From Piromyces finnis (Eukaryota; Neocallimastigomycota; Neocallimastigomycetes; Neocallimastigales; Neocallimastigaceae): a stretch of 64,000 nucleotides of DNA. Within the stretch, counting starts at the first letter, position 1. Every line of letters begins with the position of its first letter. Below are positions 39,124 through 52,096 of the stretch, piece after piece. The notes under the pieces are model-generated. The model was given only the letters and a program-made list of their open reading frames with translations. It had not been told where the DNA came from and made no database searches. A program made the position numbers and the translations under genes. The stretch covers positions 372,001 to 436,000 of the forward strand of contig MCFH01000018.1 of assembly GCA_002104945.1 (NCBI GenBank). Reading direction: 5' to 3'.

Positions 39124-39942
39124 TTAAGCTTGCATTTGAGCTTGTTTAGCTTCCTTTATCTTTAATCTCTTCTTTTGTAAGTTTCTGTGCTTATCAGCCT
39201 TCTTCTTGGCCTTTATTTTAGCAGCTCTAGCTTTTCTTCTAGACAAGAATAAATATTTGTTTGGCTTAGATTCACCTTCAGCATTAGTAGAAGCTTCAGC
39301 ACCAGCACCATCATCAACTTGCATGCCAGATTCAACCTTTTCTTTAGCTATATATGGTAATTTTAATGTATTATATAAATAAATAAAAAAATAAATATAT
39401 ATATATTTAAATTTTCCTATTCTTTAAATTTTTTTCAATTATCTTATTTAAATCAAAATATTTATCGTTTTAAAAAGTGTTGAATTGAAATTATATTCCT
39501 AATTATAATTATCTTTTTTTTTATTGTATATATTATTTTAATATTTTGGATTTATTAGTTCTATGATTCTAAATAATAATTTTTTTTTTTAAAAAAAACT
39601 TTGTTGTCATCCATAAATTAATCAGAATTTTGATAAAAATAATTTAAATAATTAAATCTATTTGAATTATTGATTGATTGATTTCACGAAATTTCTAATA
39701 AACTGTATTTTCTTTTTTTAAACCAATTTATTTTATTCCTCGAAGATTGAAATAATTAAATATTTACCAAGTTCTTTCTTTTGTTCAAGTTCTTTTTCCT
39801 TTTCTTCTAATCTTTGCTTGGAAATTTCATGCATTTTCTTAGTGATTTCTTCCAATTGCTTTTTTTGAAGAGGATCATAGATTTCATTTCTTCTTATGGT
39901 TCTGAATCTTCTCTTAGTTTTGGAACGTAATGACTTTGCCAT
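39124..39942 (-). CDS. LLPH/YBL028C-family small nucleolar-type basic protein
   Basis: Exons 39942-39768 and 39347-39124 join in frame to 132 residues, split by a 420-nt intron. The N-terminus MAKSLRSKTKRRFRTIRR is the signature of the LLPH (learning-associated protein)/YBL028C family (DUF2423), small nucleolar proteins linked to pre-60S ribosome assembly. A Lys/Glu-rich helix follows. After an acidic, Ala-rich linker the C-terminus is again strongly basic (FLSRRKARAAKIKAKKKADK). No enzymatic motif. The codon choice is less AT-biased than in the neighbours (GCT, AAG, TTG), as expected for an abundant ribosome-related protein. Confidence 0.88.
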
Positions 39943-41223
39943 TTTGAAATTTAATTTATTTTAAATAAAAATAAACTGATTTACTAAATAGTATTAATTT
40001 TTTTTTTTTTTTTTTTAAATATATAATTTTTTTTTTAAAAAATCTATTTTCATTTTTTTAACAATTTTAACCAATCACGATTCAATTATTATTTAAATTT
40101 ATATTTAATATAATTTACCTAATATTATAAAAATTTTTAAAAGATAAAGAAATAAAGAGATTTAATATTTATTAATATTTATTAATATTTTTTTAATTTT
40201 CAAATAATACTCTATTATTAAACTTTTTAAAAAAAAAACAGTATATATATTTTCTAGTATGTACTTTTTTTTTTTTTAATATATAATAAAAATGAAAATA
40301 TTTGTAGAAGTGAAGTTGAAAACATAAATATTTTCCAATTATTTCATTATTTTCTGTCTTTTTTCATTTTCAAATATAATTTATAATTTAATATACTATT
40401 AATAATACATTAATAATACTTTTTTTTTTTTTTTTCATGCTTATTCTTTATAATTTGGGAATATATTATAACTGTTATTTTACTTGTAAAAAAAAAAAAA
40501 AAAAGGAAAAATGGATAATAATTAATATATGTTTTAATCTTTTTTTATTTATTGTTTAATAGTTAATGTATATTAATAAAAAAAAAAAGATAAAAATAAA
40601 AATAAAAATAAAGCTACATTTCTTAAAGAGTTGTGTTATATTTATCCAAGTTTTTGATATTTTAAAAAATATTAATTTGAAAATTTATTAATAGTTAGTA
40701 TCATTGATTTAAAACAATTATTTTAATTCTATTGATTTAAATTGTGGAAAAAAAAAATCATAGACATTAAATATTATTTTCATTTAAAATATTATTACTG
40801 CTACTACTACTTTTTTTTTTATTTATTTAAATTAATAGTCTTATTTTTAAACAAAAGTTTAAATTCTGTATTTGAAATTTTAACTAAAATTTCAAAAAAA
40901 AAAAAAAAAAAAAAAAACTTTAAAAAATAAGATTTGTATTGAGTTTAAGTAATTGTTAAAAATTTTATTATTTAACTCTATACATTTAAACAAAATTTAA
41001 GTATAAAGTAAAGTAAAAATAAAAATAATAATAATAATAATAGTTTTATCTATTTCTAAAAGATAGTACAATAAATTAGAAAGATATAAAGATTATTATT
41101 ATTTTTTTTGTAAATAAAATAATTTTGTTTTACTTCCATTATTATAATAATATACCCATTTTAATTGACGAAATTTTAATAATTTTTTTTCTATATTGTC
41201 ATTATATTTATAATATTGAAAAC

Positions 41224-41258
<35 letters not shown>

Positions 41259-41421
41259 ATTATTATTATTATGATTATTATTACTAAAGAAAAAGATATA
41301 TTATATATATAAAACAAAATATTAATTTTGAAGTAAATTAGATAATATTAACAACCAACAAAAACATATAATAATTCACATCAACAGTAACAATATAATA
41401 TAAAAACGATAATTATAAACA
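39943..41421. other. Divergent intergenic region
   Basis: 1.5 kb between the divergent LLPH-like and LRRC46-like genes, presumably holding both promoters. Poly(T) and poly(A) tracts and TAA repeats; the short open frames here are low-complexity and not credible. Confidence 0.5.
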
Positions 41422-43541
41422 ATGCTTTCATTAAATACTTCTGACCATTCAAAAGATCAAAAGAAGAAGAAAAAGACACTATTTCCACCGATAGATAATA
41501 GCAATTTTGTATCTATTATCAATAATAGAAATTCCGAAAGTTATTCTTCTGAAGGTGGAAAAACAAAGATTAATGATAAAAATGAAAAAAAAAAAGGTAA
41601 TAATAATTCTCGAGATAATACTACAACAACGATGAATGGGAAATTAACAAAAGAAGGAAGTAAATATAGTTTTCAAAAGAAGAATAGTAGTCTTAGCAAT
41701 CATACTTACAATGAAAATAATAAAAATATATCTATATCGCTAGATCATCAATCAAGTAAAACATCCTTAAGTCTTGATAAAAAAATCGCACATGAAATTA
41801 AAGCAAATGGTAAAAAGTTGAAAAAAGGTGTTAGTGAATCAAATAGTAATAATAAAGTTAGTAAAGAGAAACAAAATTTAAATACAACAACAACTATTAC
41901 AACTACGACTACGACTACATCTAATCTCAATTCCTCTACGACTGGAAATACCATTAGTAATAATACTAATGCTAATAAATTAACTGACAATAAAAAGAAA
42001 TCATTAATAAAACATAATAGGCATGATTCTGAAAGTTCAGAACTTTTGTTATCAACTACAGATGTCAATAAAAAGAATAATAAAAGAAAAACAAGTAAAT
42101 CTATCTTTAATACTATTTCATCATTTTTTAAAATATATATTAATATATTAAATTTTTTTTTTATTATTAATATAATATTTACTATTATTATTAATTCAAT
42201 AAAAAAAAAAAAGATTCAAGAGAAAAAGAAAAGGATGGATGTATAACTTTTAACATGATATGTCGTAGAAATATATTAAATTGGGAATTATTTAATACAG
42301 ACCAACTGTAATAACCGGAAAACTTTTTTTTTTTTTTTTTTTTTTTTGCATATTAAATTAAATAATCTGAAAATAAATAATTTGATTATATTTATATATG
42401 TTGTTGAGTAAAACTAATTTTATCATTATATATTTTCAATAATATATATATATATATATATATTCTTTTTTAAAAAAATAAAAGACATACAATGTTAGAA
42501 CAAGTATCGTATTTAAGACTAAGTGGAGAAAAAATTAGATATATATCTAATTTATCAGAATTTGTTACAATAAAAAGTCTTTATTTAAATGATGTAAGAA
42601 TTTCTATAATTAAAATATTTTTTAAATATACGTTACAATGAACTTTTCAATTAAATATCAATATTAAACCATCATAATTATTTTATACTTTTAATATGTA
42701 TTATTTTTTGATAATTACCTTTTTTTTTATTATTATTTTTTAATTTCTTTTTTTTTTTTTTTCTCCTTAAAAAAAAAAAAAAAAGAATTTAATTGAAAAA
42801 ATAGAAAATATAAATCATCTCAAGAAACTTAGATTCTTATCTTTAACAAATAATAAAATCAAATCTATTGATAAAGGTGCTATATCAGGATTAAATCAAT
42901 TATTACTTTTAGATTTATCCCAAAATAATATTGAATACATTAATCCAAGTATGAATTTTTTTTTCCATAATATTTATACATATTTATATTTTTCTATTAT
43001 TAGAAATTCACATTATCATTTATAATGGTGTTTTTTAAATTATTTTAATTTAAATTCTAAATAAAAAATTTTTTTTTTACTATAACCTAGGTGAAGTATT
43101 ACCAAAATCAATTCAATATCTCTTTTTAATGGATAATCCTTTAATTGAATTACAACCTTCTTATAAAGAAATGTGTATTGAAAGTCTACCAGAATTAATA
43201 GAAATAAATGGTGAAGATATTGATATTGATGAAAGGTACATATTATCATTTTAAATAACTAATAAAAGAAATAAAGACATTTTGTGTTTCTATTGTATTT
43301 TTATGATTATTATATCTCTAAACATTATTATTACTAACTTCTTATATATTTATACACAAATTTGTAATTATAAAGTGATAAGTCAGACGAGTCAGACGAT
43401 TATGATGACAGTGATGATAATGATGATGAAGAGGAAGAAGATGATGAAAATGGAGATGACTTTAATGAAAAAAAAGTAGAAAAAGAGGAAAAAGAAGAAA
43501 ACAATAATAATAAAAATGAGGATGAAAAACCAATAAAATAA
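41422..43541 (+). CDS. LRRC46-like leucine-rich repeat protein with long disordered N-terminal extension
   Basis: Exons 41422-42094, 42214-42307, 42485-42593, 42786-42948, 43091-43235 and 43376-43541 join in frame to 449 residues. Residues 1-224 are Ser/Thr/Asn/Lys-rich. Then DGCITFNMICRRNILNWELF, which corresponds to the LRRC46 segment before its repeats, runs through DQLHTMLEQVSYLRLSGEKI into about five LRRs (LYLNDNLIEKIENI, LSLTNNKIKSI, LLDLSQNNIEYI, LFLMDNPLIEL). The cap motif ends ELIEING. The last 55 residues are very acidic. LRRC46 is an axoneme/flagellum protein in animals, so a zoospore flagellum role is a fair inference. The ATG at 42492 is inside the LRR region and would lose the first part of the domain, so I chose the upstream start. 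The extension has weaker support than the core. Confidence 0.82.
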
Positions 43542-43678
43542 AAAAAAAAAAAAAATACTTATCACATCCATCTAATAATTACTATTTTTATTAATATATT
43601 AATCATTATTTACACAAAATAATTATGATTTTATTGTAATTATTAAAATTTGTATACATATTGAAATAATACAAGAGA

Positions 43679-43714
<36 letters not shown>

Positions 43715-44307
43715 GATGTAAAATAGTAATATACATACATAACTATACAATAGATTTATTTATTTTTAAAAAAAAGTAAAATATATATAAATAAATATAT
43801 AATTATACAATATATCATAGTATTTTTTATTTATGTATTTAATTTTTTTATATTTTAATTAATACTTTTATGATTTATAAAAAAATCAAAACTTTTCAAA
43901 AATGTTCTTTTTTTTTTTTTTTAATTTTCATTTCATTTTTAAAATTTTATTAATAATGATATAATGAATAAAAAAAAATTTTTTTTCCCATATCTATAAA
44001 ATTTGAAAAGGCATTGCTAATGAGAAGTAAAGCGCAATTATTTTATTTTTTTTTTTTAAAATAAGTTTTTGATTAAGAAACATGATAGTATGATAAAAAT
44101 TGATTCTATTTATAAATAATACAAAAGAAATAAAATTTTGTTGAATTGAATAAAATCATAATTTTTGAAAATATAGGATATATTTAATAAGTTCTTTTCA
44201 CTCTTTCATTTTTTTTTTTTTTTAGATAGTAATTTGTATCATTTATATCAAGTAAGAAAAATATAGGTACAAAGCAGTAAAAAAAAAAAAAAATGTATGA
44301 AAATAAT
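43542..44307. other. Convergent intergenic region
   Basis: Between the LRRC46-like and F-box gene 3' ends. A/T homopolymers only; no gene seen. Confidence 0.5.
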
Positions 44308-45976
44308 TTAAGAAAATATTGCAGAAGGATGAAGTATTAATTCAATAATTTTAACCTCAATAATAGTATCCGGTTTATTATTGTTTAAATTGTAATTTCT
44401 TGGGTTTGGGCTCATATTATCATAGGTAACAAGATTTGGATTATAATAATCCATAATTAAATTACTATAATTTCCTTGAGGATTCTTTGATGAAACAACA
44501 TCAAAACTTTTATTTATTTCTCCAATAAAATCCTTTATTGACATTTTACAATTACCTTCAATACTTGAAGATTTATATTTATTTCTAATATAATCATCAT
44601 CTTTATTTCTATTAGAGTTATTGTAGGATTGCTGACGTGAAGGATTGGAAGTATTATTTATAGAAGCGTTTTCTTCAATATTAACTAATTCATATTTTAA
44701 TTTTGCCATTCCCTTTCCAATAGATATTTCATAAATATCAACTTTTTCATTTTCATTGGTTTTACATTTTTCTATGTTTGTAAAGTCATTATTATACTTG
44801 TATTCATAACTTTTTATCCTTTGATATTGAGGGTCATTAGTGTACATTGATGAACGATAATTATTACCTCTACTATTATTATTATAATTATTTTCACCAT
44901 AAGAATAATTATTATAGGAATTATATGAAATAGAGTTGTAATTTCTTTCACAACGATTATTACTTCTAGATGATGGAAGTGTTGTGTAAGAGGTAGAATT
45001 ATTATAATAGCTTCTACTATGCGAATAAGATGAATTATAATAATTTATTTGATTAAAATTATAATTATAACAGGATTCGTAGTAACAACTTTTATTACTA
45101 TAGAGACCATTTTCTATCTTTGGAAGGTCATACATAGAACTAACATTTCCTAATTCAGCTATTTCTTTGTCAACATTGTATGGTGAACAGAACCAACAGT
45201 AAATTGTTGGAGGTTTTTCGGCATAATATTTTAAATTATTTTTAGTTTCGTAATTTTGTATGGAATGTGTATTATTTTTATTATTACTGTTATTGTTATT
45301 TGATTCTTGTTGACACCATGGTACAAATCCAACCGATCTTGATACCCATTGTCCTAAAATAATTGGTTGCGGTTGCTTAATATGAATTAAATAGTCATCA
45401 AATGAAAAATTTACACCACTACTACTAAATGGTATGCTGTAGTGTCGTAATGATTTTCATATAAGATTCAAATAAAGTAAAATAAATATATATAAATGAA
45501 AATTAATTTTTATGTATTTATTACAAAAAGTTTAAATTAATAAAATCATATTAAATCATATTTACCATGTAATAAAAGGTTCTGAAGATGGTTGTAAAAA
45601 GTCACCATAAAATCTATATATAATAAATAACAATAATACCATTAATATTTTATTATTATTTCAATATTAATTATATTTTCTTTTTTTTTTTTTTTTTTTT
45701 TTTATTTATTATCATTTTTAATATTTTTTTCTTATTTATTTATATATTATTATTATTATTGTAATTATTATTATTTTTTTTGTTTATTTCTTACCTACAA
45801 ACGTCCAAAGGTTTCTTTTTAAGTCTTGATACTAAAATATTAATAGTTAGATAACTCCAATATCGACTAGTAGAACACGTTTTCCATAATTCTTTTGCTG
45901 AAAATTCATTAAAAATTATTTTCCAAACTTCTAGTGGTAAACGTGTTATAATTGAATTTTCTTTTATTTCTGACAT
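44308..45976 (-). CDS. F-box protein with Asn/Ser/Tyr-rich C-terminus
   Basis: Exons 45976-45795, 45613-45566 and 45436-44308 join in frame to 452 residues. Residues 11-50 are an F-box (ITRLPLEVWKIIFNEFSAKELWKTCSTSRYWSYL), which in known proteins binds Skp1 and makes the protein an SCF ubiquitin-ligase adaptor. About 65-130 is an ordered-looking stretch with GQWVSRSVGFVPWC and later YCWFCSPY. It may be the substrate part, but I do not recognise it. From about 185 the sequence is low-complexity N/S/Y, followed by a possible helical patch near 300-360. The start codon is the only Met ahead of the F-box. Confidence 0.82.
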
Positions 45977-47874
45977 TTAAATTTAACTTTTTTTTTTTGG
46001 TTTCTTTGAAAAAAAAATATTTAAACTAAAATAAAAGTAAATTCCTTCTTATATAATTAAGATCTATAGTTTTATATAAATATTATTATTATTGTTGTTG
46101 TTGTTGTCAATTAACTATTATTTAATACTATAATAATTTGTTAAAAATTGTAATGAATTTAAAGTAAAATTAATGATTTTATTTTATTTAAAATGAATTA
46201 TTATCTCGAATTTTAACACATATAAACAAGGATGACGTTAATATGATGATAGTATCATTATATCTAATTGATTTTTTTTTTTAAAAAAAAAAAAAGGTAA
46301 AAATATTACTTTAGTAAAATGTAGGATTAAATTTCAAATTGAATTAATATTGAAATGTCATTGATAACATTTGAATTAATTTTTAATGTTTTTCTTTTTT
46401 ACATATTCTATTTATTTATTCCTATTTAATATACAATAACGAATTATAGCATCAGCCTTATATTACCTCATGATTCCTTTTTCTCTACTAAAGGAATGGA
46501 ATTTCAAAAAAAGTTTACTATTAAGAAAAAAAAAAAAAAAAAAAAAAAAAAAGAAAATTTTTTAAAAATAAAAAAAAAATTAATATTTTTTTGTGTAATT
46601 CAAAACTTTAATAATTAAAATTTATGATTGAGGAAATTGGTTGCATAAAAATTATATTTTTCCATATAATAGATAATATATTATAATAAATTAAGAATAT
46701 ATACCTATTTTGGAAAAAATCATTTCTAATATATTATTATTATAAATATTCTATATAATACATTACATCCCTTGAATTGATTTTTCATTTATTATATCAT
46801 ATATTAATTTTTATAAAATATATAACTAATAATGATTAGTAATATACTAATTTTTATTTAATATACACAAAAAGAATAAAAACCAAACTTTAATTTATAA
46901 TAAATTATGATTCTTTTGATGATGGACTTATTTTATTTTAACATTACACAAAATGTATTTTTATCCAATAATATTTAGGAAATGCATTTAAAGTTTTAAA
47001 AAATTTAAAATAATATAAATTTTAATTTTTATAGGGAAAATATTGAAATCAGTAAAAATTAATTATGTATTAAATTTCATAATTCTTTTATAAGCTTTTG
47101 GTTTGGTTTTACTCTTTTTTTTAAAAGAAAAGGAAAAAGTTAATGTAAAAATGAATGTAACCTTCTAATTATTATAATATAATGAAAACTAAAAAAAATT
47201 TTTAATAGACTATTATATACTATTTCAAAGTGATTTATTTCTATAGATTATTAGATTTATTAAGAAAAACTAATTCAATTGATATTACATCGATTATAGA
47301 AATAAAAATTAGAAAATAGAAACAGAAACTAAATAAAGGATATCATAATTTTTTTTTTCTTATTATTTCTCTTTTCTTTTCTCTATAAATTACAAATTAT
47401 TTTAAACTGAAAAAAATACTATTAGGATTGTTTAATAGTATTACTTTTAGTTTAATATATAAAATTCAATAAACAAAAAAAAAAACATTTTAATAAAAAA
47501 GAGGTTTTATGTAAACTGTTTTATTAACTTTTTTTTTGTAAGTATGTTATTTATATATTTATTAAAATTTAATTATTATTATAAAAAAATTATAATTATT
47601 ATTATTATACTTAATAAAAAAAAATAATCTTTTAATATTTCATAATATTTATATTATATAATATGATAAAAAATATTTTTTTTTTCTTTTCTACAGTTCT
47701 TTTTTTTTTTTTTTTATAAAAAAAAATTATATCTTTTTTATAAAAAAAAAAAAAAATACATATCTAACAAGATTAACTATATTATTATTATATGTTTAAC
47801 TTTTTATGTATATTTATATTTTTGTTTAATTCTATATTATCTATAATTATATATATTTTTGGTAATTAATGAAA

Positions 47875-47905
<31 letters not shown>

Positions 47906-48430
47906 TATGTTATTAATATTAAAAATCAAATCAATTTAATTTATAATATCTTTTCTTTTATTTTCTTCTTCTAATTTATAATATTGGCTTTTGGTTATTA
48001 ATATATATTTTTTTTTCTTTTTCTATATTTTAGCCATTGATAATATTTATATAATAAAATAGAGCTATTTTTTTTTTTTTTTTTTTTTTTTTTGTGAATA
48101 GCTGTTATTCTTATATAATAATTATTTTTGTATTATTATTTGATTTTAATTATTATTATTATTATTATTTTTTTTTTTTTTCATTTCTGTACATATTTTT
48201 TTTTTATCATTGTTTTTATATTTATAATTTTTACAGTGTATTGCTTTTATTATTTCGTAAATTATTTAATTTGAATATTTGTAGTTTCTGATAGTTTTTT
48301 TTTTTTTTTTTTTTTTGTTCTGAATTTTGTTTTTGTTATTTATTCAATAAGATGGAGGGGAATTTTAATTTTTTTTTTTTTTTTTTTTGACTTATAATAT
48401 CTTTTTTTTTTTTCCATATATTTAAATTAA

Positions 48431-48462
<32 letters not shown>

Positions 48463-49147
48463 GTTCCTTTCCATTAACTACTTCCTAATATTATATTTTT
48501 ACCTCTATTGGATCAAAATTAATTATTTAATCTCAATGATTATTTACATTTTTTTTTACAATTCAAATTAAAGGATAGATCAATTAAAATACATATTAAT
48601 TATATAAATAATTTATTTTTCTTTTTTAAAATTTTTAAATAAATTATTTTTTATTATTATTATTATTTTAAAAAATAGATATTTATGGAGTCAATAAAAT
48701 TAGTTAAAAAATTGTTTATAAAAGTTGTGGAAATTGATGTGTGAATGATTCATATATTTTATATCGTTGGGGAGTTTATATTTGTGCATTTTTTTTTTAA
48801 TAATTATGAATTGCGTATGTGGATAATATTATTACAAATAAGAGATAATGTATAAAGAAAGGAAAATAGTTAAAAAAAAAATTAAAAAATATAATACATT
48901 TATTAATTTTCTTTTTCTTTATATAGATTAGTTTATATTAAAATGTTAAATCAGTATATATATATATTAATAAGGAAAAGAAAAATAAATAAATAAAAAA
49001 AAATTAAATATATATATATTATATATTAAATTATATAAAAAGATATTATAAGCTTCATATTCTTATTGAATGGATCATTTAGTAATTTCTTTTCTTTCTT
49101 ATTTTAGACATTCAATTTTCATTACTTTTTCTTTAAAATTTTCATCA
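45977..49147. other. Intergenic, no gene seen
   Basis: 3.2 kb of AT-rich DNA, the longest empty stretch in the window. It has a 30-A run near 46523 and several long T runs (about 48069-48093, 48371-48388, 48435-48462). ATTCCTTT and AAAGGAAT form an 8-bp inverted repeat near 46468-46493. No RNA gene or credible ORF. Confidence 0.5.
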
Positions 49148-52096
49148 TTACTGTGGCATTGGTGCCATTTTCTTGGGTTTCTTACTTTTAGTGGATTTAG
49201 TAGATTTGGTGGACTTTGTTGATTTCTTTGACATCACAGAACGGTTGTCATCTTCAATATATTCACTGGTACCAGTTTCACTTTCATCTTGAATTGAAAG
49301 TGATTCTAAATCATCAGTTACCTTCTTAGTACTCTTCTTTCCCTTCTTACCCTTCTTACCATTAGCCTTTTTTCCCTTCTTACCTTTCTTTGAAGCGGTA
49401 GAACAATTTGACTTTACAGAATTACTACGTCCTAAACCTGGATTTTGCATAGCAAATTGATCCATAAACATTGGTCTTGCTTGTGGTAACATCATTGGTT
49501 GACCATTTGGACCCATAATCATACTTGGCATTCCTGGCATTCCTGGCATATTTTGCATACCTGGCATACCTGGCATTCCCGGCATTCCAGGTAATGTTGG
49601 CATACCTGGCATTGGAGGCATTCCTGGTATATTTGATAATGGTGGCATTCCTGGCATACCTGGTAAACCTGGCATTGTTGGAAGAACTGGCATGCCATTT
49701 GGTAAAGTTGGTGGTACAATTTGAGAATTTGAAGATACGACAGATTCTGGATGAGAAGGTGCTGGTGAACTTGGTTCTTCGGAAGATTCTTCACTTTTTT
49801 CATCCTTTGCTTTAACTTCACATGGATCTTTCTTTGGTTGAGATGGAATTAAATCAATAAGTTTTGGTTTTTGTTTTTTACTTTTACCTTTACCATTACT
49901 ACCTTTAGAAGAAGCTATACTTGGTGATGGTGGACAAACTGGGGCTGCAGCTGATGGCAAATTTATTGGAGATGGAGCAGCTGGAAGCATCATTGATGAT
50001 CTTGGACTCATTGGATTCATTGGTTTCATTAAAGGATTCATCATTGGACTCATTGGACTCATTGGTGCCATTGGATTAGCCATTGGGTTATTCATTGGTG
50101 GCATTAATGGTGGTGGCATCATAGGTAACATTGAGTTTCTTGGATTAGCACCTAATGGTGGTGGCATCATTGGATTGGCACCTAATGGTGGTATCATTAA
50201 ATTTTCTGAAGCTGCTGGATTAGCACCTGCACCAGCTAATTGCTTTTCTTCTTCTTCTTCTGAATCAGTAAATTCAGATTCTTCATCATCTTCAGAATCA
50301 GAATCAGTATCAGGTATTAATGCCTTCTTTGCTCTCTTACCACCTTTTCTTGATCTTACAGAAGCGACAGGATTTTGTGGGTTTGAACTATCATTGTTAT
50401 TTTCTTCAACTTCTTCATCGTCTTGCTCTTCTTGTTGATCAGTTTGTTCTTCTTCTGATTTTTTTCCTTTAACATTAGCTAAGTTTCTTTCACGAATTGC
50501 CCTTAAAATTTCAGCTGGAGATTTTCCACGCATTTCTTCTGGTCTTAATTGAGTCTTTGGTTCTTCTGGTTCTGATTCATTATTACTTTGATATCTATTA
50601 TAGATTGATGATGATAAATTAGTATTTGTAGTACTACTACTATTACTTTCTGAATTGTACTTTGCTTCAAATCTTGAGAAAAAGTCATTTCCTAAACCAA
50701 AATCATTCTTTGGTGAAGTACTTTCATTTCTAGAGCTATATGAACTATAGTCATTTCTTGATGTACTATAATCATTTCTAGAAGAAGTACTATAATCGTT
50801 TCTTGAATTATCACCCAAGGTATACTTTGGTTTAGATACATAGTTGGATTCATATTTTTCATTAGAGAATAATTCGCTTTGGCCTAAAAGTATTCTTGCA
50901 ATATCATTTGTTGTAACACGATCACTATCCCTATTGACATTTCTTTCATTATTAGCATTATTGGTATTATTATCATTATTTGAAGCAGAACCTAATTTAT
51001 ATACTCTTTTTCCACCATAAGATGACTCATTATTAGTATTATATGATGATGAACTATAAGAAGTAGAGTTATTATATGACGTATTATTATTGTTATTGGA
51101 TGACTGTGTATCATTCAATACATATTTATTTCTTTGAGTCATTGAATTATTATTAGTGGAAGATGATGTGTCTATAACACCGGTATCATGTAAAGTAGTA
51201 AATGATTGCATAATATCATCAAAAAGTGAAGAAGAACCACCAATTGGTTTAGAAACTTCTGTAGATTCTTCTTTATTACCACCAAACATAAATGATTGAA
51301 TATCGATACTACTTGATTGTAGTTGTAATGAATCAGGTTCCTTTGGTTTTTCATTTAAATTTATATTCATAGTAGAATTATCTTGTCTTTCTGATCTGTG
51401 ATGATGATGATGATGGTGTCTGTGATGGTGTTTATGATGATGTCTGTTACTACTTTTAGTACTGGTAGCAATAGAAACTCTATCATCTTCATTCCTTATA
51501 ATATTTTGTTTTTGTTGAATATTTTTTATTATTGGTTCATCATCACTACTTTCATCTTCTTCATCGATAGTATTATCAATTTCATCTGTTATTGGTGAAG
51601 TTTCTATAGTTGAAGGATTAGTTACATGTAATTTTTGAGGTTGTGGTTGAATTATTTGAGGTGCTATATTTTGTTGGGCTTGTTGGGCTTGTTGTAATTC
51701 TTTTTCTTGTTGAGCTCTAAATTCAGCTTCTCTTCTAGCTTTAGCAGCTGCAATAGCTTGAATTTCTTCTTCAGTTTGTGGACGTCTAACCTTGAAACTT
51801 CTTTCCACAGGTTTTTCTGGTTCTACAATAACTGGTTTCTTATTCTTTTTCTTAAAAATCTTTAACCTATAGAATTTTAATATATTATTATTACAAAAAA
51901 GTTTTTAAATATTAACAACATAAACATTTCAAATAGTTTTATTTATTATTTCAATTATTTTTAGTATATAAATATTCATTCTATTATTCAAGGTTAGTAA
52001 TATTTTTTTTTTAATTCATTATAAACTTGTATAGATATTTATATTTTAATTTCTTATTTAGAATATATTTATATATATTAAAAAAAAATCTTACAT
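49148..52096 (-). CDS. Large disordered low-complexity protein; start codon apparently split by an intron
   Basis: A 2-nt coding end at 52096-52095 (AT) plus exon 51866-49148 gives 906 residues in frame. The main open frame reads 19 coding-like codons upstream of its first internal Met, back to an acceptor CTATAG. The first exon base is G. Upstream, AAAAT is followed by GTAAGA, so splicing makes AT+G and the protein starts MLKIFKKKNKKP. The body is disordered: a Lys/Arg-rich N-terminus, a Gln/Ala helix (IAAAKARREAEFRAQQEKE), a His-rich patch (about 135-155), Ser/Asn-rich sequence, acidic SDSEDDEESE, Pro/Met-rich MMPPPLGANP repeats, GMPGMPGMPP repeats, and KKGKKGKK and STKSTKSTK blocks near the C-terminus. 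No domain is recognised. If the split start is wrong, the next Met is at 51808, giving 886 residues. Confidence 0.75.

Noticed and set aside
41099-41317. 72-residue Ile/Asn-rich minus-strand ORF
   Set aside because: Translation of TAA/ATT microsatellite sequence.
42492-43541. ATG at 42492 as the start of an LRR gene
   Set aside because: It would drop the LRRC46-like segment encoded by 42214-42491, which splices in frame.
48094-48291. 65-residue Phe/Tyr-rich ORF
   Set aside because: Translated T-rich spacer, no coding character.
49519-49821. Two short ORFs on both strands
   Set aside because: Shadow frames of the GMPG and acidic repeats in the 906-residue protein.
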